This document shows positions 18,320 through 26,913 of a stretch of 64,000 nt of DNA, piece by piece (position 1 is the first letter of the stretch; every line of letters starts with the position of its first letter). Below the pieces are notes generated by a model. The model did no database searches, was not told the DNA's origin, and saw nothing but the letters and a program-made list of their open reading frames with translations. Made by a program: the position numbers and the translations under genes. The stretch is from Desulfuromonas soudanensis. Lineage in GTDB: Bacteria > Desulfobacterota > Desulfuromonadia > Desulfuromonadales > WTL. The stretch is taken from the NCBI RefSeq assembly GCF_001278055.1, contig NZ_CP010802.1, forward strand, positions 2,643,504 through 2,707,503, written 5' to 3'.

Positions 18320-18754
18320 CTATCCGACCAGGACCTGGTCTCCCGAAAGGGTGACCGGAATCGATTCCAGGGGTTTGGGCGGCGGCCCGGCGAGAACTGC
18401 GCCGGTACTGGAAAAACGCCCGGCATGACAGGGGCAGAGGAACTCCCCCTTTTCCGGCTGCCACTGGATGATGCAGCCCAGATGGGTGCAGACCGCCGAG
18501 AAGGCGAGAAAACTGCCGGGGGAATTCTGCAGCAACACCGCCGGATGCCCGCTGAACTGGAAAAAGTGGGCGCCGCCGACCGGCACCAGATTCCGGTCCA
18601 TGGCCATCTTCTCCTCCTCCCCTCTTCCGGCACGGGGCGAGAGGTAGCGCCACAGGGGCCAGAGGGCGGCGGCGGACAGAACCGCCCCGATTCCGGCCAG
18701 CAGCAGGGACAAAAAAAACCGCCGCCGTGACGGCGAAATCGGACCCTCTTCCAT
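18320..18754 (-). CDS. Rieske iron-sulfur protein
   Basis: 144-residue protein with a Tat-type N-terminus (SRRRFFLSLLLAG) that acts as membrane anchor, then a Rieske domain with CTHLGC and CPCHAG supplying the two Cys and two His ligands of the 2Fe-2S cluster. The usual CPCHGS is CPCHAG here. It carries electrons from quinol at cytochrome b to cytochrome c. ATG at 18754 was chosen because AGGAGG lies 5 bases upstream; a TTG further up overlaps that site. It is the first gene of the nine-gene respiratory operon. Confidence 0.92.
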   Translation of the reverse strand: MEEGPISPSRRRFFLSLLLAGIGAVLSAAALWPLWRYLSPRAGRGEEEKMAMDRNLVPVGGAHFFQFSGHPAVLLQNSPGSFLAFSAVCTHLGCIIQWQPEKGEFLCPCHAGRFSSTGAVLAGPPPKPLESIPVTLSGDQVLVG

Positions 18755-18823
18755 CGGACCTCCTGTCAACGCCGGCAGGCAATGCCTGAGCGGCAGGTTG
18801 CAAACTTAATCAAAACGAAATAG

Positions 18824-18851
18824 ATTATAAACGGTTACAGGCCTGTTACAA
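18824..18851 (-). promoter_or_regulatory. Promoter of the bc/Act respiratory operon
   Basis: On the minus strand TTGTAA (18846-18851), a 16-base spacer and a consensus TATAAT (18824-18829) lie about 70 bases upstream of the Rieske start codon. It overlaps the region just upstream of the divergent gshB-like gene. Confidence 0.6.
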
Positions 18852-18872
18852 CCAACCGGCAGGACAAAAACC

Positions 18873-19816
18873 ATGCGCCGTCTCACTCTTGTCTTTATTC
18901 TCGACCCTCCCGAGCGCCTCGATCCACCCACAGACACCTCTCTGGCGCTGATGCGGGAGGGACTGGCCCGGGAGCACCGGGTCCTGTTCTGCACCCTCGA
19001 CGACCTGCGCCTCGAGGAGGGATCTCCCCGGGGCGCTGCCGCCCCGTTGTCTTTGAACCCGGGGTCGAACTCTTCACGACCGGCCCTCTCTGCGACATCC
19101 CCCTGGCTCAAACAGACGCCGTCTTTATGCGCAAGGACCCGCCGGTCGACGAGGCCTACCTGCATGCTACCTACCTCCTCGACCTGCTCCCCGAGACCGT
19201 ACTGCAGGTCAATCCCGCCCGGGCCCTGCAAAAGTTCTGCGAGAAACTCATTCCCCTCCACTTTCCGGGACTTGCCCCGGAATCGCTCGTGACCCGCTCA
19301 CCGGAGGAACTCGACTTCTTCCTCCAACGCACCGGACGCATCGTCGTCAAACCCCTGACGGACTGCAGCGGACGGGGGATCATTGCCCTCGACAGGGATG
19401 AACCCGACCGCCATCTCCTCCTCAGGCAGGCGACCGCCGGCGGCAGTCGCTTCGTGCAGGGGCAGCGGTTTCTGCCGGAGATCGAAGGCGGAGACAAACG
19501 GGTCCTGCTGCTGGGGGGAAAGATTCTGGGCTGGATCAGGCGGGTGCCGAAAGCGGGGGATTTCCGCTCCAACGTCAATGCCGGCGGGCGCTGCGTCCCC
19601 TGCGAACTCAGTGCCGGGGACCGGGACATCTGTGCACGCCTGGCTCCCTGGCTGGTCCGGGAGGGGATCCATCTGGCCGGAGTGGATATCGTCGGCAGCC
19701 ATGTCCTCGAGGTCAACATCACCAGCCCCTCCTGCCTGCGGGAGATGAATGACCTGGGAAATGAGCGCCTGGAGGAAAAGGTTATCGACTATGTGGAAGG
19801 ATGCTGCCGACCCTGA
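18873..19816 (+). pseudogene. gshB: Glutathione synthetase-like ATP-grasp gene with a frameshift
   Basis: The two parts together match GshB (about 314 codons against 316 in E. coli). The first part begins MRRLTLVFILDPPERLDPPTDTS and runs to about 19030; the second, in the -1 frame, contains QTDAVFMRKDPPVDEAYLHATYLLD, the ATP-grasp motifs (IVVKPLTDCSGRGI, GGDKRVLLLGG) and the end GVDIVGSHVLEVNITSPSC. The frame change falls in or near a CCCCGGGG run at about 19027-19033 and equals loss of one base. Translated as is, the N-terminal fragment stops without catalytic parts, though an internal ATG at 19127 could give the ATP-grasp half. A sequencing error in a G/C run is a realistic alternative. Confidence 0.8.
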
Positions 19817-19838
19817 AGGCCGGCGGCCTCCTTCGCCT

Positions 19839-20543
19839 TTAGCGAACCGGAACCGGCGCCTCCTGCACGACACCGGAAACCGGTACGCGGATTTCCGCGG
19901 CTCCGGCGGCGATGTCGCGAATCAGGATATAGGCGTTCAGACTGGTGGTGGAGGTCCCCGGGGTGGCGGTGACCGTGGCCAGGGTGGATTCGCCGGGGCC
20001 GAGGCGGGTGGCCCCGAGGGAGACCTTGAGGTCCGGATGGGTGGCCTGCGCCGAGATCTGGAGGAGGTCACGGCTCCCCTGGTTGGTCAGGGTCAGTTGC
20101 ACCTCCCGGGAGGCCCCGGGAATCATGGTCCCGAGGTTGATCCGCTCGGGAGCCGGCAGGATCTCCTGCCTGACGATCCCCCGCAACTGAAACTGGGCCG
20201 TCTTCTGAGCGGGGTCGTTGGAGTAGAGGGTCACGGTCTTGACCACATTCCCGCGGAAGCGGCTCGAGTCGAAGGTGGTCCGGATCTCCCCCCGCTCGCC
20301 GGGGGGGATGGAGCGAACGGAGACCAGCGCCGCGGTACAGCCGCAGGAACTGCGCACCTGCTCGATTTCCAGGGGGGCATCTCCCTGATTGAGAAAAGTG
20401 AAGGTATGCTCCACTTTCTGTCCAGCATAGATCTGGCCGAAATTGAAATCCGGCGCCTCGGCCACCAGCCTGGGAGTCGCGGCCAAGACCGGTAGAGCAG
20501 GCAATAGGAGCAAAAGCAGTAGGCCGCAGAGCGTTCTCTTCAT
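19839..20543 (-). CDS. DUF1573 domain protein, exported
   Basis: 234-residue protein with a signal peptide (MKRTLCGLLLLLLLPALPVLA) and two Ig-like segments. The DUF1573 signature is seen in the first: FNFGQIYAGQKVEHTFTF followed by VRSSCGCTAALVS. Such proteins are abundant in Bacteroidetes and Geobacter relatives; their function is not known, but the CGC cysteine pair is conserved. The start ATG at 20543 is the first Met before the signal peptide; the open frame upstream is noncoding-like. Convergent with the gshB-like gene, 22 bp apart. Confidence 0.85.
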   Translation of the reverse strand: MKRTLCGLLLLLLLPALPVLAATPRLVAEAPDFNFGQIYAGQKVEHTFTFLNQGDAPLEIEQVRSSCGCTAALVSVRSIPPGERGEIRTTFDSSRFRGNVVKTVTLYSNDPAQKTAQFQLRGIVRQEILPAPERINLGTMIPGASREVQLTLTNQGSRDLLQISAQATHPDLKVSLGATRLGPGESTLATVTATPGTSTTSLNAYILIRDIAAGAAEIRVPVSGVVQEAPVPVR

Positions 20544-20657
20544 CGTCTGACCTGTCCCTTTCCATCCCTGGGGATGACAGAAATTCAAGATGTTAACGAC
20601 AGCGATAGTACCACGGCTTCGGCGCCGGGAACAATCCTTTGCGTCCTGCCGAATAAA

Positions 20658-20686
20658 TTGACACAGATTGCTCAACTTGCTATAGA
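20658..20686 (+). promoter_or_regulatory. Sigma-70-type promoter of hpt
   Basis: Consensus TTGACA at 20658-20663, a 17-base spacer and TATAGA at 20681-20686, about 42 bases upstream of the hpt start codon. Confidence 0.65.
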
Positions 20687-20727
20687 ATACCCCGCAACCT
20701 TCGACATCTTACCTCAGGATTTACCTC

Positions 20728-21255
20728 ATGTCCGACCCCATTTTAAAACTGCTCTACTCCAGGGAACAGATCGCCAGTCAGGTCCATCGCATCGCCGCCG
20801 AAATCAGTCACGACTACCGGGATCAGGAAGTCCTCCTGGTCGGCGTCCTCAAGGGCTCGTTTCTTTTTATCGCCGATCTCGTCCGCTCGATCACCTCGCC
20901 GCTCGTCGTCGATTTCGTTCGTCTGGCCAGTTACGGATCGGAAACCCAGTCCTCGGGAATCGTCGAAATCCGCAAGGACCTCGAAATGCCCATCAGGGGA
21001 CGGGACGTCATCATCGTTGAGGATATCGTCGACAGCGGACTGACCCTGGAAACCCTTTACCATCGCCTGATGCAGCGGGGGCCCCGCTCCCTGAAAATCT
21101 GTACCCTGATCGACAAGAAGGCCCGGCGGGAAGTCGCCATTGAGCCCGACTATGTCGGCATCACCATGGACGACGGCTTCATCATCGGCTATGGCCTCGA
21201 TTACGACGAGCGCTACCGCAATCTTCCGGACATCTACCTTGTGGAAGGCCCCTGA
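20728..21255 (+). CDS. hpt: Hypoxanthine phosphoribosyltransferase
   Basis: Purine salvage enzyme that converts hypoxanthine (and usually guanine) plus PRPP to the nucleotide. The 175-residue protein has the family pattern: VGVLKGSFLFIADLVR near the N-terminus, the PRPP-binding loop VIIVEDIVDSGLTLETL at about residues 92-108, and the C-terminal base-recognition region VGITMDDGFIIGYGLDYDE. It has a near-consensus promoter and is followed 24 bp later by the zinc-ribbon protein gene. Confidence 0.95.
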   Translation: MSDPILKLLYSREQIASQVHRIAAEISHDYRDQEVLLVGVLKGSFLFIADLVRSITSPLVVDFVRLASYGSETQSSGIVEIRKDLEMPIRGRDVIIVEDIVDSGLTLETLYHRLMQRGPRSLKICTLIDKKARREVAIEPDYVGITMDDGFIIGYGLDYDERYRNLPDIYLVEGP

Positions 21256-21279
21256 AGCCGGCCCAAAGGAGACAGCTAC

Positions 21280-22509
21280 ATGATTATCCAATGCACCGAG
21301 TGCCAATCCCGCTTCAAGCTTGCCGACGACAAGTTGAAGTCCGGGGGGGTCAAGGTCCGCTGCACCAAATGCCAGCATATTTTCACCGTCATGCCCCCCC
21401 CGAGTGAACCGGAGCCCGCCGCCGAAGAGATCTCCGAGCCGGGCCAGGACGACTTCAGTGGCTTCGACGCCGGGCAGGGAGGAGATTTCGACTTCGGTGT
21501 CGAGTCTTCTCCTGCCGCCGGCCCGCCCTCCGAAGCGGCTGGCGGGGATTTGGATTTCTCCTTCGAACCGACCCCCGATACCGACGATTTCTCCCTCGAC
21601 ACAGAGACCGGAGGCGAATTCTCCTTCGGCGGCGACGAGAGCGCTGCTGCAGACTTCTCCTTCGACCAGGATGAGACCGGGGCCGCGGATGACGACTTTT
21701 CCCTCGACGCCGACAACCCCTTTGCCGAAAAGGACGACGCCCCCTCCTGGGCGAGTCCGGACGTCGGCGGGCCGGCGGACGATTTCGATTTCGGCGGCGG
21801 GGAGGACACCTCCTTCGACTTTGAATCCGACCTCGAGGAAAATCTCAACGAACCGCCGCCCCTGGCCGCGCCGGCAGGACAGGGCGTCAATTCGGTCCAA
21901 GATGTTGAAAATACAGAGAAAAGACGAAAACCCAGCGCCGTAACGCCTCCGCCCGCCAGCCGCCCCAAGGGTCCGATGACCGGCCTGACCGTCTTTCTCC
22001 TGGTGCTCCTTCTGATCCTCGGGGGTGCGGCGGGCTATTTTGTCTGGTCCGGCAAATCCCTGGATATGGAGCAGCTGCTCGCTCGGCTGACCGGCCGCAA
22101 GATCCCGGCGGCAGAAGCCGGACAGATCAAGTTGACGGCGGTGAGCGGCTTTTTCGTCGCCAACAGGACGGAGGGGCAACTCTTCGTCATACGCGGCAAG
22201 GCCGTCAACGAATACTCCGAGGCCCGCTCGGCCATTGCCGTCAAGGGGACACTCTACAGCAAGAGCGGACAGGCCCTGATCCAGCAGACGGCCTACTGCG
22301 GCAATCCCCTCGACGACCAGGTCCTGCAGGAATGGCCCTTTGCCAAAATCGAGGAGAGCATGAGCAACCAGTTCGGCGACTCCCTCTCCAATCTCAATGT
22401 GGGACCGGGAAAAACGATCCCTTTTGCCATCGTTTTCAAAAATCTCCCTGCGGAACTGGCCGAATTCGCCACCGAGGTGAGCTCGTCCCAGCCCGGTTCC
22501 AAGCAGTAA
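21280..22509 (+). CDS. Zinc-ribbon membrane protein with C-terminal DUF3426 domain
   Basis: 409-residue protein. Residues 1-38 form an MJ0042/zinc-ribbon finger (CTECQSRFK and CTKCQHIF). Residues about 45-195 are a low-complexity acidic linker rich in DF, GGD and FSFD segments. One transmembrane helix lies at about residues 228-251 (TVFLLVLLLILGGAAGYFVW), followed by a DUF3426 domain with GFFVANRTEGQLFVIRGKAVNEY and the CGN(P) segment. The architecture is typical of deltaproteobacteria and of MXAN-type proteins; function unknown. The second zinc-ribbon protein in the window (52974) has the reverse order of parts. A strong terminator follows. Confidence 0.85.
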   Translation: MIIQCTECQSRFKLADDKLKSGGVKVRCTKCQHIFTVMPPPSEPEPAAEEISEPGQDDFSGFDAGQGGDFDFGVESSPAAGPPSEAAGGDLDFSFEPTPDTDDFSLDTETGGEFSFGGDESAAADFSFDQDETGAADDDFSLDADNPFAEKDDAPSWASPDVGGPADDFDFGGGEDTSFDFESDLEENLNEPPPLAAPAGQGVNSVQDVENTEKRRKPSAVTPPPASRPKGPMTGLTVFLLVLLLILGGAAGYFVWSGKSLDMEQLLARLTGRKIPAAEAGQIKLTAVSGFFVANRTEGQLFVIRGKAVNEYSEARSAIAVKGTLYSKSGQALIQQTAYCGNPLDDQVLQEWPFAKIEESMSNQFGDSLSNLNVGPGKTIPFAIVFKNLPAELAEFATEVSSSQPGSKQ

Positions 22510-22535
22510 AGACAAATCCCGGCGCTAAAACGACG

Positions 22536-22567
22536 AAAGCCGCACATCCCTGTGCGGCTTTTTCTTT
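22536..22567 (+). terminator. Intrinsic terminator after the DUF3426 gene
   Basis: 11-bp stem AAAGCCGCACA with loop TCCC, then a U-rich tail, 27 bases after the stop codon. Confidence 0.88.
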
Positions 22568-22599
22568 TCACTCCGGAGCAAACGACCAAGGCAGGAGAC

Positions 22600-22797
22600 T
22601 TACTTCTTCTCCTTCTCCTCGTCCTTCTCTTCCGTTTTGGGCGTGACGTCGATGGCGTCCGAGTCCAAAATCCCCTTTTTGAAGCTGCGGATCCCCTTGC
22701 CGAGGGCGCCGCCGATTTCCGGGAGCTTGCCGGCACCGAAAATAACCAGCACAAGAACAAGAATTATGATCAATTCCGTGGAACCGAGTCCGAACAT
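22600..22797 (-). CDS. tatA: Twin-arginine translocase subunit TatA/E
   Basis: 65-residue protein with the TatA layout: N-terminal helix [21 protein letters not shown], the conserved [17 protein letters not shown] hinge and amphipathic helix, and a highly charged tail ending [10 protein letters not shown]. TatA forms the pore-side assembly for export of folded proteins. At least two Tat-type substrates are encoded nearby (ActB and the Rieske protein). No tatB or tatC is adjacent. Confidence 0.93.
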   Translation of the reverse strand: MFGLGSTELIIILVLVLVIFGAGKLPEIGGALGKGIRSFKKGILDSDAIDVTPKTEEKDEEKEKK

Positions 22798-22856
22798 AAA
22801 ATCCTCCCGCCCCGATCATGGATGAGGCCGGCAACTGCCCGCGTAGGCAAGACAAA

Positions 22857-22885
22857 CCGGGAGCGGCCGCAGGGGCCGCTCCCGG
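22857..22885 (-). terminator. Hairpin terminator of the ferredoxin gene
   Basis: 12-bp GC-rich stem CCGGGAGCGGCC with loop GCAGG just after the ferredoxin stop; on the minus strand it is followed by a short U-rich stretch (TTTGTC). Confidence 0.65.
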
Positions 22886-22892
22886 ACCTGAA

Positions 22893-23063
22893 TCAGGGTG
22901 CTTCGATTGCGTTCACCGGACAGGTGTCGACGCAGGCGCCGCAGTCGATGCAGGTTCCTGCATCGATGACACGGACATCGCCTTTTTCGCTGATCGCGGT
23001 GACGGGGCAAACGGGTTCGCAGGCGCCACAGTTGATACATTCGTCATTGATGGTGTAAGCCAA
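22893..23063 (-). CDS. 2[4Fe-4S] ferredoxin
   Basis: 56-residue bacterial-type ferredoxin with two CxxCxxCxxxCP motifs: [12 protein letters not shown] and [12 protein letters not shown]. It carries low-potential electrons in the cytosol, for example for pyruvate or 2-oxoglutarate oxidoreductases. I place the start at TTG 23063 (translated MAYTINDEC) because a perfect AAGGAGGTGA ribosome binding site lies 5 bases upstream; an in-frame ATG six codons earlier overlaps this site and would give an unusual N-terminus. It is monocistronic with its own hairpin. Confidence 0.92.
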   Translation of the reverse strand: MAYTINDECINCGACEPVCPVTAISEKGDVRVIDAGTCIDCGACVDTCPVNAIEAP

Positions 23064-23361
23064 GGGAATCACCTCCTTCATGGTGGAAAATCTGGTCTTT
23101 TCGAAAGAGCATCTTATACTACTTCCAAAATGCTGTCCACCCCCAAAACAGCAGAGGAAGGGCACAAAATCCTTGCAAATACCAGTGTCTTCCTATAGTC
23201 TTTTATAACATTTTTACCAAGACTCATTTCCGCTCAGGGCGGGTTTTTTCGGGAAAACCCGCTTTGATTATTATGGGTTTCAGCTGGGCATCAAAACAGT
23301 ATTTCAAAAAGCTTACGGTGCCGCCTGACCCCTGACCAAAACTGGAGGAGGTTATTGTTTC

Positions 23362-24627
23362 ATGGATATTCTTGCATTGAACTGTGGCAGTTCTTCTGTC
23401 AAGTACCAGCTCTTTGACTGGAAGCGAAAGGAAGTCGTCGCCAAGGGGATGGTCGAGCGGGTCACCATCGGCGATTCGTTCATCATCCATGAGGTTCCCG
23501 GACGGGAAACCTATCGCGAAGAATATGAATGCCCCGATCACCGCATTGCCGTCCAGTTGATCATCAAAACGTTGACGGCCAGCACTCACGGCGTCGTCAA
23601 GGACATGAGCCAGATCTCCGCCGTCGGCCACCGCGTGGTCCACGGCGGTGAACATTTCACCTGTTCGGTCCTCATCGATGAGACCGTTCTCGACGCCATA
23701 AAAGGGGTTCAGCACCTGGCGCCCTTGCACAACCCCCCCAACATCTCGGGGATTGAGGCGGCCAAGGCTGTCCTTCCCGACGTGCCGCACATCGCCATTT
23801 TCGACACGGCCTTTCACCAGTCCATGCCGGCCCACGCCTATACCTACCCACTCCCCTACGAGTGGTACGAAAAATACGGGGTGCGGCGCTACGGATTCCA
23901 CGGCACAAGCCACCTCTATGTTTCCAAAAGAGCGGCAGTCCTGCTCGGCAAAGATCCCAAAGACTGCAACATCATCACCATGCACATCGGCAACGGCGTC
24001 TCCCACTGCGCCATCAAGGGGGGCGTGTCCGTCGACACCTCCATGGGGCTGACGCCCCTGGAAGGCGCGGTCATGGGGACCCGCTGCGGCGACATCGACC
24101 CGGCCATTCCCGCCTTTATAATGGAGCAGGAAGGGTACACCCCCAAGGAAATCGATTCGATCCTCAACAAGAAATCAGGGGTTCTCGGGATCACCGGTCA
24201 GTACACCGACCGCCGCGATGTCATCGAAGGGAGCGAAAACGGGGACGCGCGCTGCACCCTGGCCCTGGCGATCGAGGGATACCGCCTCAAAAAGTATATC
24301 GGCTCCTACGCCGCCGCCATCGGTGCCCTCGATGCCGTGGTCTTTACCGCCGGCGTCGGAGAAATGGGGTGGCTGATTCGCGAAAAAGCCCTGGAAGGCC
24401 TTGAATTCATGGGGATTATTCTCGACAAGGAAAAGAACAAGAACACCATGACCCGCAAGCGCGAGAGCGTCATCACAACCCCCGAATCGCCGGTGAAGGT
24501 TTTCGTCATCCCGACGGACGAGGAGCTCGTCTTCACCGAAGACGTGGTCGGCATTCTCGAGGGGACCTATACCGATCACATGAATTTCCGCTATTCCTTC
24601 AGCGGAACCGATTTTCAGCGCAAGTAA
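23362..24627 (+). CDS. ackA: Acetate kinase
   Basis: Cytosolic enzyme that interconverts acetate plus ATP with acetyl phosphate. The 421-residue protein contains the acetokinase patterns: LALNCGSSSVKYQLFD at the N-terminus, VGHRVVHGGEHF, the FDTAFHQSMP loop, YGFHGTSHLYV and VVFTAGVGEMG near the C-terminus. Together with pta, about 1.1 kb downstream on the other strand, it makes the acetate-acetyl-CoA route that acetate-oxidising Desulfuromonadia use. GGAGG lies about 10 bases before the ATG. Confidence 0.96.
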   Translation: MDILALNCGSSSVKYQLFDWKRKEVVAKGMVERVTIGDSFIIHEVPGRETYREEYECPDHRIAVQLIIKTLTASTHGVVKDMSQISAVGHRVVHGGEHFTCSVLIDETVLDAIKGVQHLAPLHNPPNISGIEAAKAVLPDVPHIAIFDTAFHQSMPAHAYTYPLPYEWYEKYGVRRYGFHGTSHLYVSKRAAVLLGKDPKDCNIITMHIGNGVSHCAIKGGVSVDTSMGLTPLEGAVMGTRCGDIDPAIPAFIMEQEGYTPKEIDSILNKKSGVLGITGQYTDRRDVIEGSENGDARCTLALAIEGYRLKKYIGSYAAAIGALDAVVFTAGVGEMGWLIREKALEGLEFMGIILDKEKNKNTMTRKRESVITTPESPVKVFVIPTDEELVFTEDVVGILEGTYTDHMNFRYSFSGTDFQRK

Positions 24628-24727
24628 CCACTGCGGAACCGATAGCGAAATCGGGGGGATCGGCGGATTGACCGTCGGTCTCCCTTCGTTTTCAGCGGTT
24701 TTTCACCCCTCTGCGGAGAACCTGTCC

Positions 24728-25645
24728 ATGCTCGGCATCGAAGAAATCGGCACCTACCTCCCGATCGGGAGGATTTCCAACTACGACCGGAAGAGCCAGT
24801 TCGGCATCGATGATTTTTTCATCGAAGAGAAGATCGGGGTGCGCCGGGTCTCGGTCAAGAGCCCCGAGGAGGAGACATCGGATCTGTGCCTTTCCGCCTT
24901 CGAGGACCTGCAGCGCCGCATTTCCCTGAACAAGGAGGAGATCGAGGCCGTGGTGGTGGTGACCCAGAATCCCGACTACAACATCCCTCACACCTCGGCC
25001 ATTGTCCACGGCAAACTCGGGCTTCCCTCCCGTTGCGCCGCTTTCGACATCTCCCTGGGGTGCTCGGGGTTCGTCTACGCCCTCTCCGTCTTTCAGGCCT
25101 TCATGGCCGCCAACGGAATGAAGCGGGGGCTTCTCTTCACCGCCGACCCCTACTCAAAGGTCGTCGATCCCCAGGATAAGAACACCACCCTCCTCTTCGG
25201 CGACGGCGCCGCCGTCACCCTGATCTCGGAACATCCCCGATTTGTGACCGGACGCTCCACCTTCGGCACCCTGGGGAGCGAGTACCAAAAGCTGATCTGC
25301 CGGGACAGCACCCTGTTCATGAACGGCCGCGCCATTTTCAACTTCGCCGCCAAGGTCGTCCCCGACGACCTGCGGGAAATGGCCGCCAAAAACGGCATCG
25401 CCCTGGAGGAGATCGACCGCTTTCTCATCCACCAGGGGAGCAAGATCATCGTCGACACCATTGCCGCCAAACTCGGCCTCCCCGCCGAAAAGGTCCCCTA
25501 CGCCACCCAGGACTACGGCAATACCGTCTCCTCGACCATCCCGATCCTGCTGCAAAACGAGTTCGACGGGACGGCGCGGACCATCGCCATCTGCGGCTTC
25601 GGCGTCGGGCTTTCCTGGGCCAGCTCCCTGCTGCGCCGGGTCTGA
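24728..25645 (+). CDS. 3-oxoacyl-ACP synthase III (KAS III) family protein
   Basis: 305-residue thiolase-fold condensing enzyme with the Cys-His-Asn triad visible: Cys in DISLGCSGFVYAL (about residue 110), His in FLIHQGSKII and Asn in DYGNTVSSTIP. This is the FabH architecture, which starts fatty acid synthesis from acetyl-CoA and malonyl-ACP, but the isolated location between ackA and pta and the absence of other fab genes leave room for a specialised KAS III-like role. Start ATG at 24728 has GGAGA upstream; the frame further up is not family-like. Confidence 0.88.
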   Translation: MLGIEEIGTYLPIGRISNYDRKSQFGIDDFFIEEKIGVRRVSVKSPEEETSDLCLSAFEDLQRRISLNKEEIEAVVVVTQNPDYNIPHTSAIVHGKLGLPSRCAAFDISLGCSGFVYALSVFQAFMAANGMKRGLLFTADPYSKVVDPQDKNTTLLFGDGAAVTLISEHPRFVTGRSTFGTLGSEYQKLICRDSTLFMNGRAIFNFAAKVVPDDLREMAAKNGIALEEIDRFLIHQGSKIIVDTIAAKLGLPAEKVPYATQDYGNTVSSTIPILLQNEFDGTARTIAICGFGVGLSWASSLLRRV

Positions 25646-25650
25646 AACGG

Positions 25651-25682
25651 CAAAGGCCGGCGGGAAACCCCGCCGGCCTTTG
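25651..25682. terminator. Bidirectional terminator between the KAS III gene and pta
   Basis: 14-bp perfect stem CAAAGGCCGGCGGG with loop AAAC between convergent genes. Confidence 0.75.
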
Positions 25683-25719
25683 CAAATTGTATCTGATAAT
25701 AATCGAAGAGGACCGGCAG

Positions 25720-26721
25720 CTATCCCTGGGCCTGCACTGCGGTAATCGCCGAGACGTTGACAATGTCCTGGACCGAGCAACCGCGGGAGAGGTCGTTGAC
25801 CGGTTTGGCCAATCCCTGAATGATCGGACCCACGGCCTCGGCCCCGGCGAGACGCTCGACGAGCTTGTAGCCGATGTTGCCGGCATCGAGGGTGGGGAAG
25901 ATGATGGTGTTGGCCTTGCCGGCCACGGGAGAACCGGGGGCCTTCTTGGCTCCGACCTTGGGAAGGAGGGCGGCATCGGCCTGCAGTTCGCCGTCGATCT
26001 GCAAGGACGGATCCATCGCCTTGGCGATCTCCAGCGCCTTGAGAACCTTGTCGACGTCTTCATGCGCTGCGCTCCCCTTGGTGGAAAAGGAGAGCATCCC
26101 CACCCGGGCCGGAACACCGAGAAAGCTCTGGCAGCTGCGGGCGGTGGAGAGAGCGATTTCCGCCAGGGCCTGGGCGTCGGGATTGGGGTTGACGGCGCAA
26201 TCGGCGAAGAGCAGGACTCCGTTCTCGCCGAACTCGGGGGTTTTGGTGACCATGAGAAAGACCGAGGAGACGGTCTTCATCCCCGGTGAGGTGCCGACCA
26301 CCTGAAAGGCTGCACGGAGTACATCGCCGGTGGTATTGGACGCTCCGGCGACGGCGCCTCCGGCATCCCCGAGCCTGACCATCATCGAGCCGTAATAGAG
26401 GTTGTCTTCCCCGACCAGAAGAGCCCTGGCCTCCTCGCGAGAGAGCCCCTTTTTCTTGCGCAGCTCGACGAGTTCGTCGATATAGGCCTCGAGTTTCGGC
26501 GAGGTTTTGGGGTCGAGAAGGGTGACCCCGTCGAGGGAGGCGCCGAGCTCCCGGGCCCGGGCGTTGAGCACATCGGCGCTGCCGAGAAGCACAACCCTGG
26601 CCAGCCCGTCCTTGACAACTTCCCCTGCCGCCTCGATCATCCGGTCGTCGTACCCCTCGGGCAGGACCACGGTCTGCAGGTTTTTGCGGGCCTTGGCCTT
26701 GATCTGATCCACTAAATGCAT
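25720..26721 (-). CDS. pta: Phosphate acetyltransferase
   Basis: 333-residue phosphotransacetylase of the short form without an N-terminal regulatory domain; it converts acetyl-CoA and phosphate to acetyl phosphate, the partner of AckA. Seen: family sequences [50 protein letters not shown] and the C-terminal [17 protein letters not shown]. The start ATG at 26721 was chosen because GGAGG lies 9 bases upstream; the open frame continues 27 codons further without similarity. Confidence 0.95.
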   Translation of the reverse strand: MHLVDQIKAKARKNLQTVVLPEGYDDRMIEAAGEVVKDGLARVVLLGSADVLNARARELGASLDGVTLLDPKTSPKLEAYIDELVELRKKKGLSREEARALLVGEDNLYYGSMMVRLGDAGGAVAGASNTTGDVLRAAFQVVGTSPGMKTVSSVFLMVTKTPEFGENGVLLFADCAVNPNPDAQALAEIALSTARSCQSFLGVPARVGMLSFSTKGSAAHEDVDKVLKALEIAKAMDPSLQIDGELQADAALLPKVGAKKAPGSPVAGKANTIIFPTLDAGNIGYKLVERLAGAEAVGPIIQGLAKPVNDLSRGCSVQDIVNVSAITAVQAQG

Positions 26722-26913
26722 AACAGATACCTCCTCCAAAACAGGATTTGATTTCGAACACTCCTTATACCCGATGGCTCCGAGGCGGTCAACTCCTTTC
26801 ACTTCCGTATACGGAAGGGCCCGGAAGAAAACGGGGATGATTTCTAGCGCCTCCCCTCCCCTGTCATGTATAATGGCGACAATTTCCTAACCGCTCCCCG
26901 ACGGCGTCGATTC

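Noticed and set aside
9024-18730. Several long plus-strand open frames (up to 782 codons) opposite the bc/Act operon
   Set aside because: They consist of Asp/Glu/Gly-rich translations typical of the antisense of GC-rich membrane-protein genes and overlap well-identified genes.
23157-23175. Sigma-54-like GGGCAC and TTGCA pair upstream of ackA
   Set aside because: The GG and GC elements are 12 bases apart instead of 10, so it does not fit a -24/-12 promoter.
26866-26913. Upstream start of the TonB-like protein at 26866
   Set aside because: A TATAAT box overlaps it, and the membrane helix begins after the ATG at 26914.
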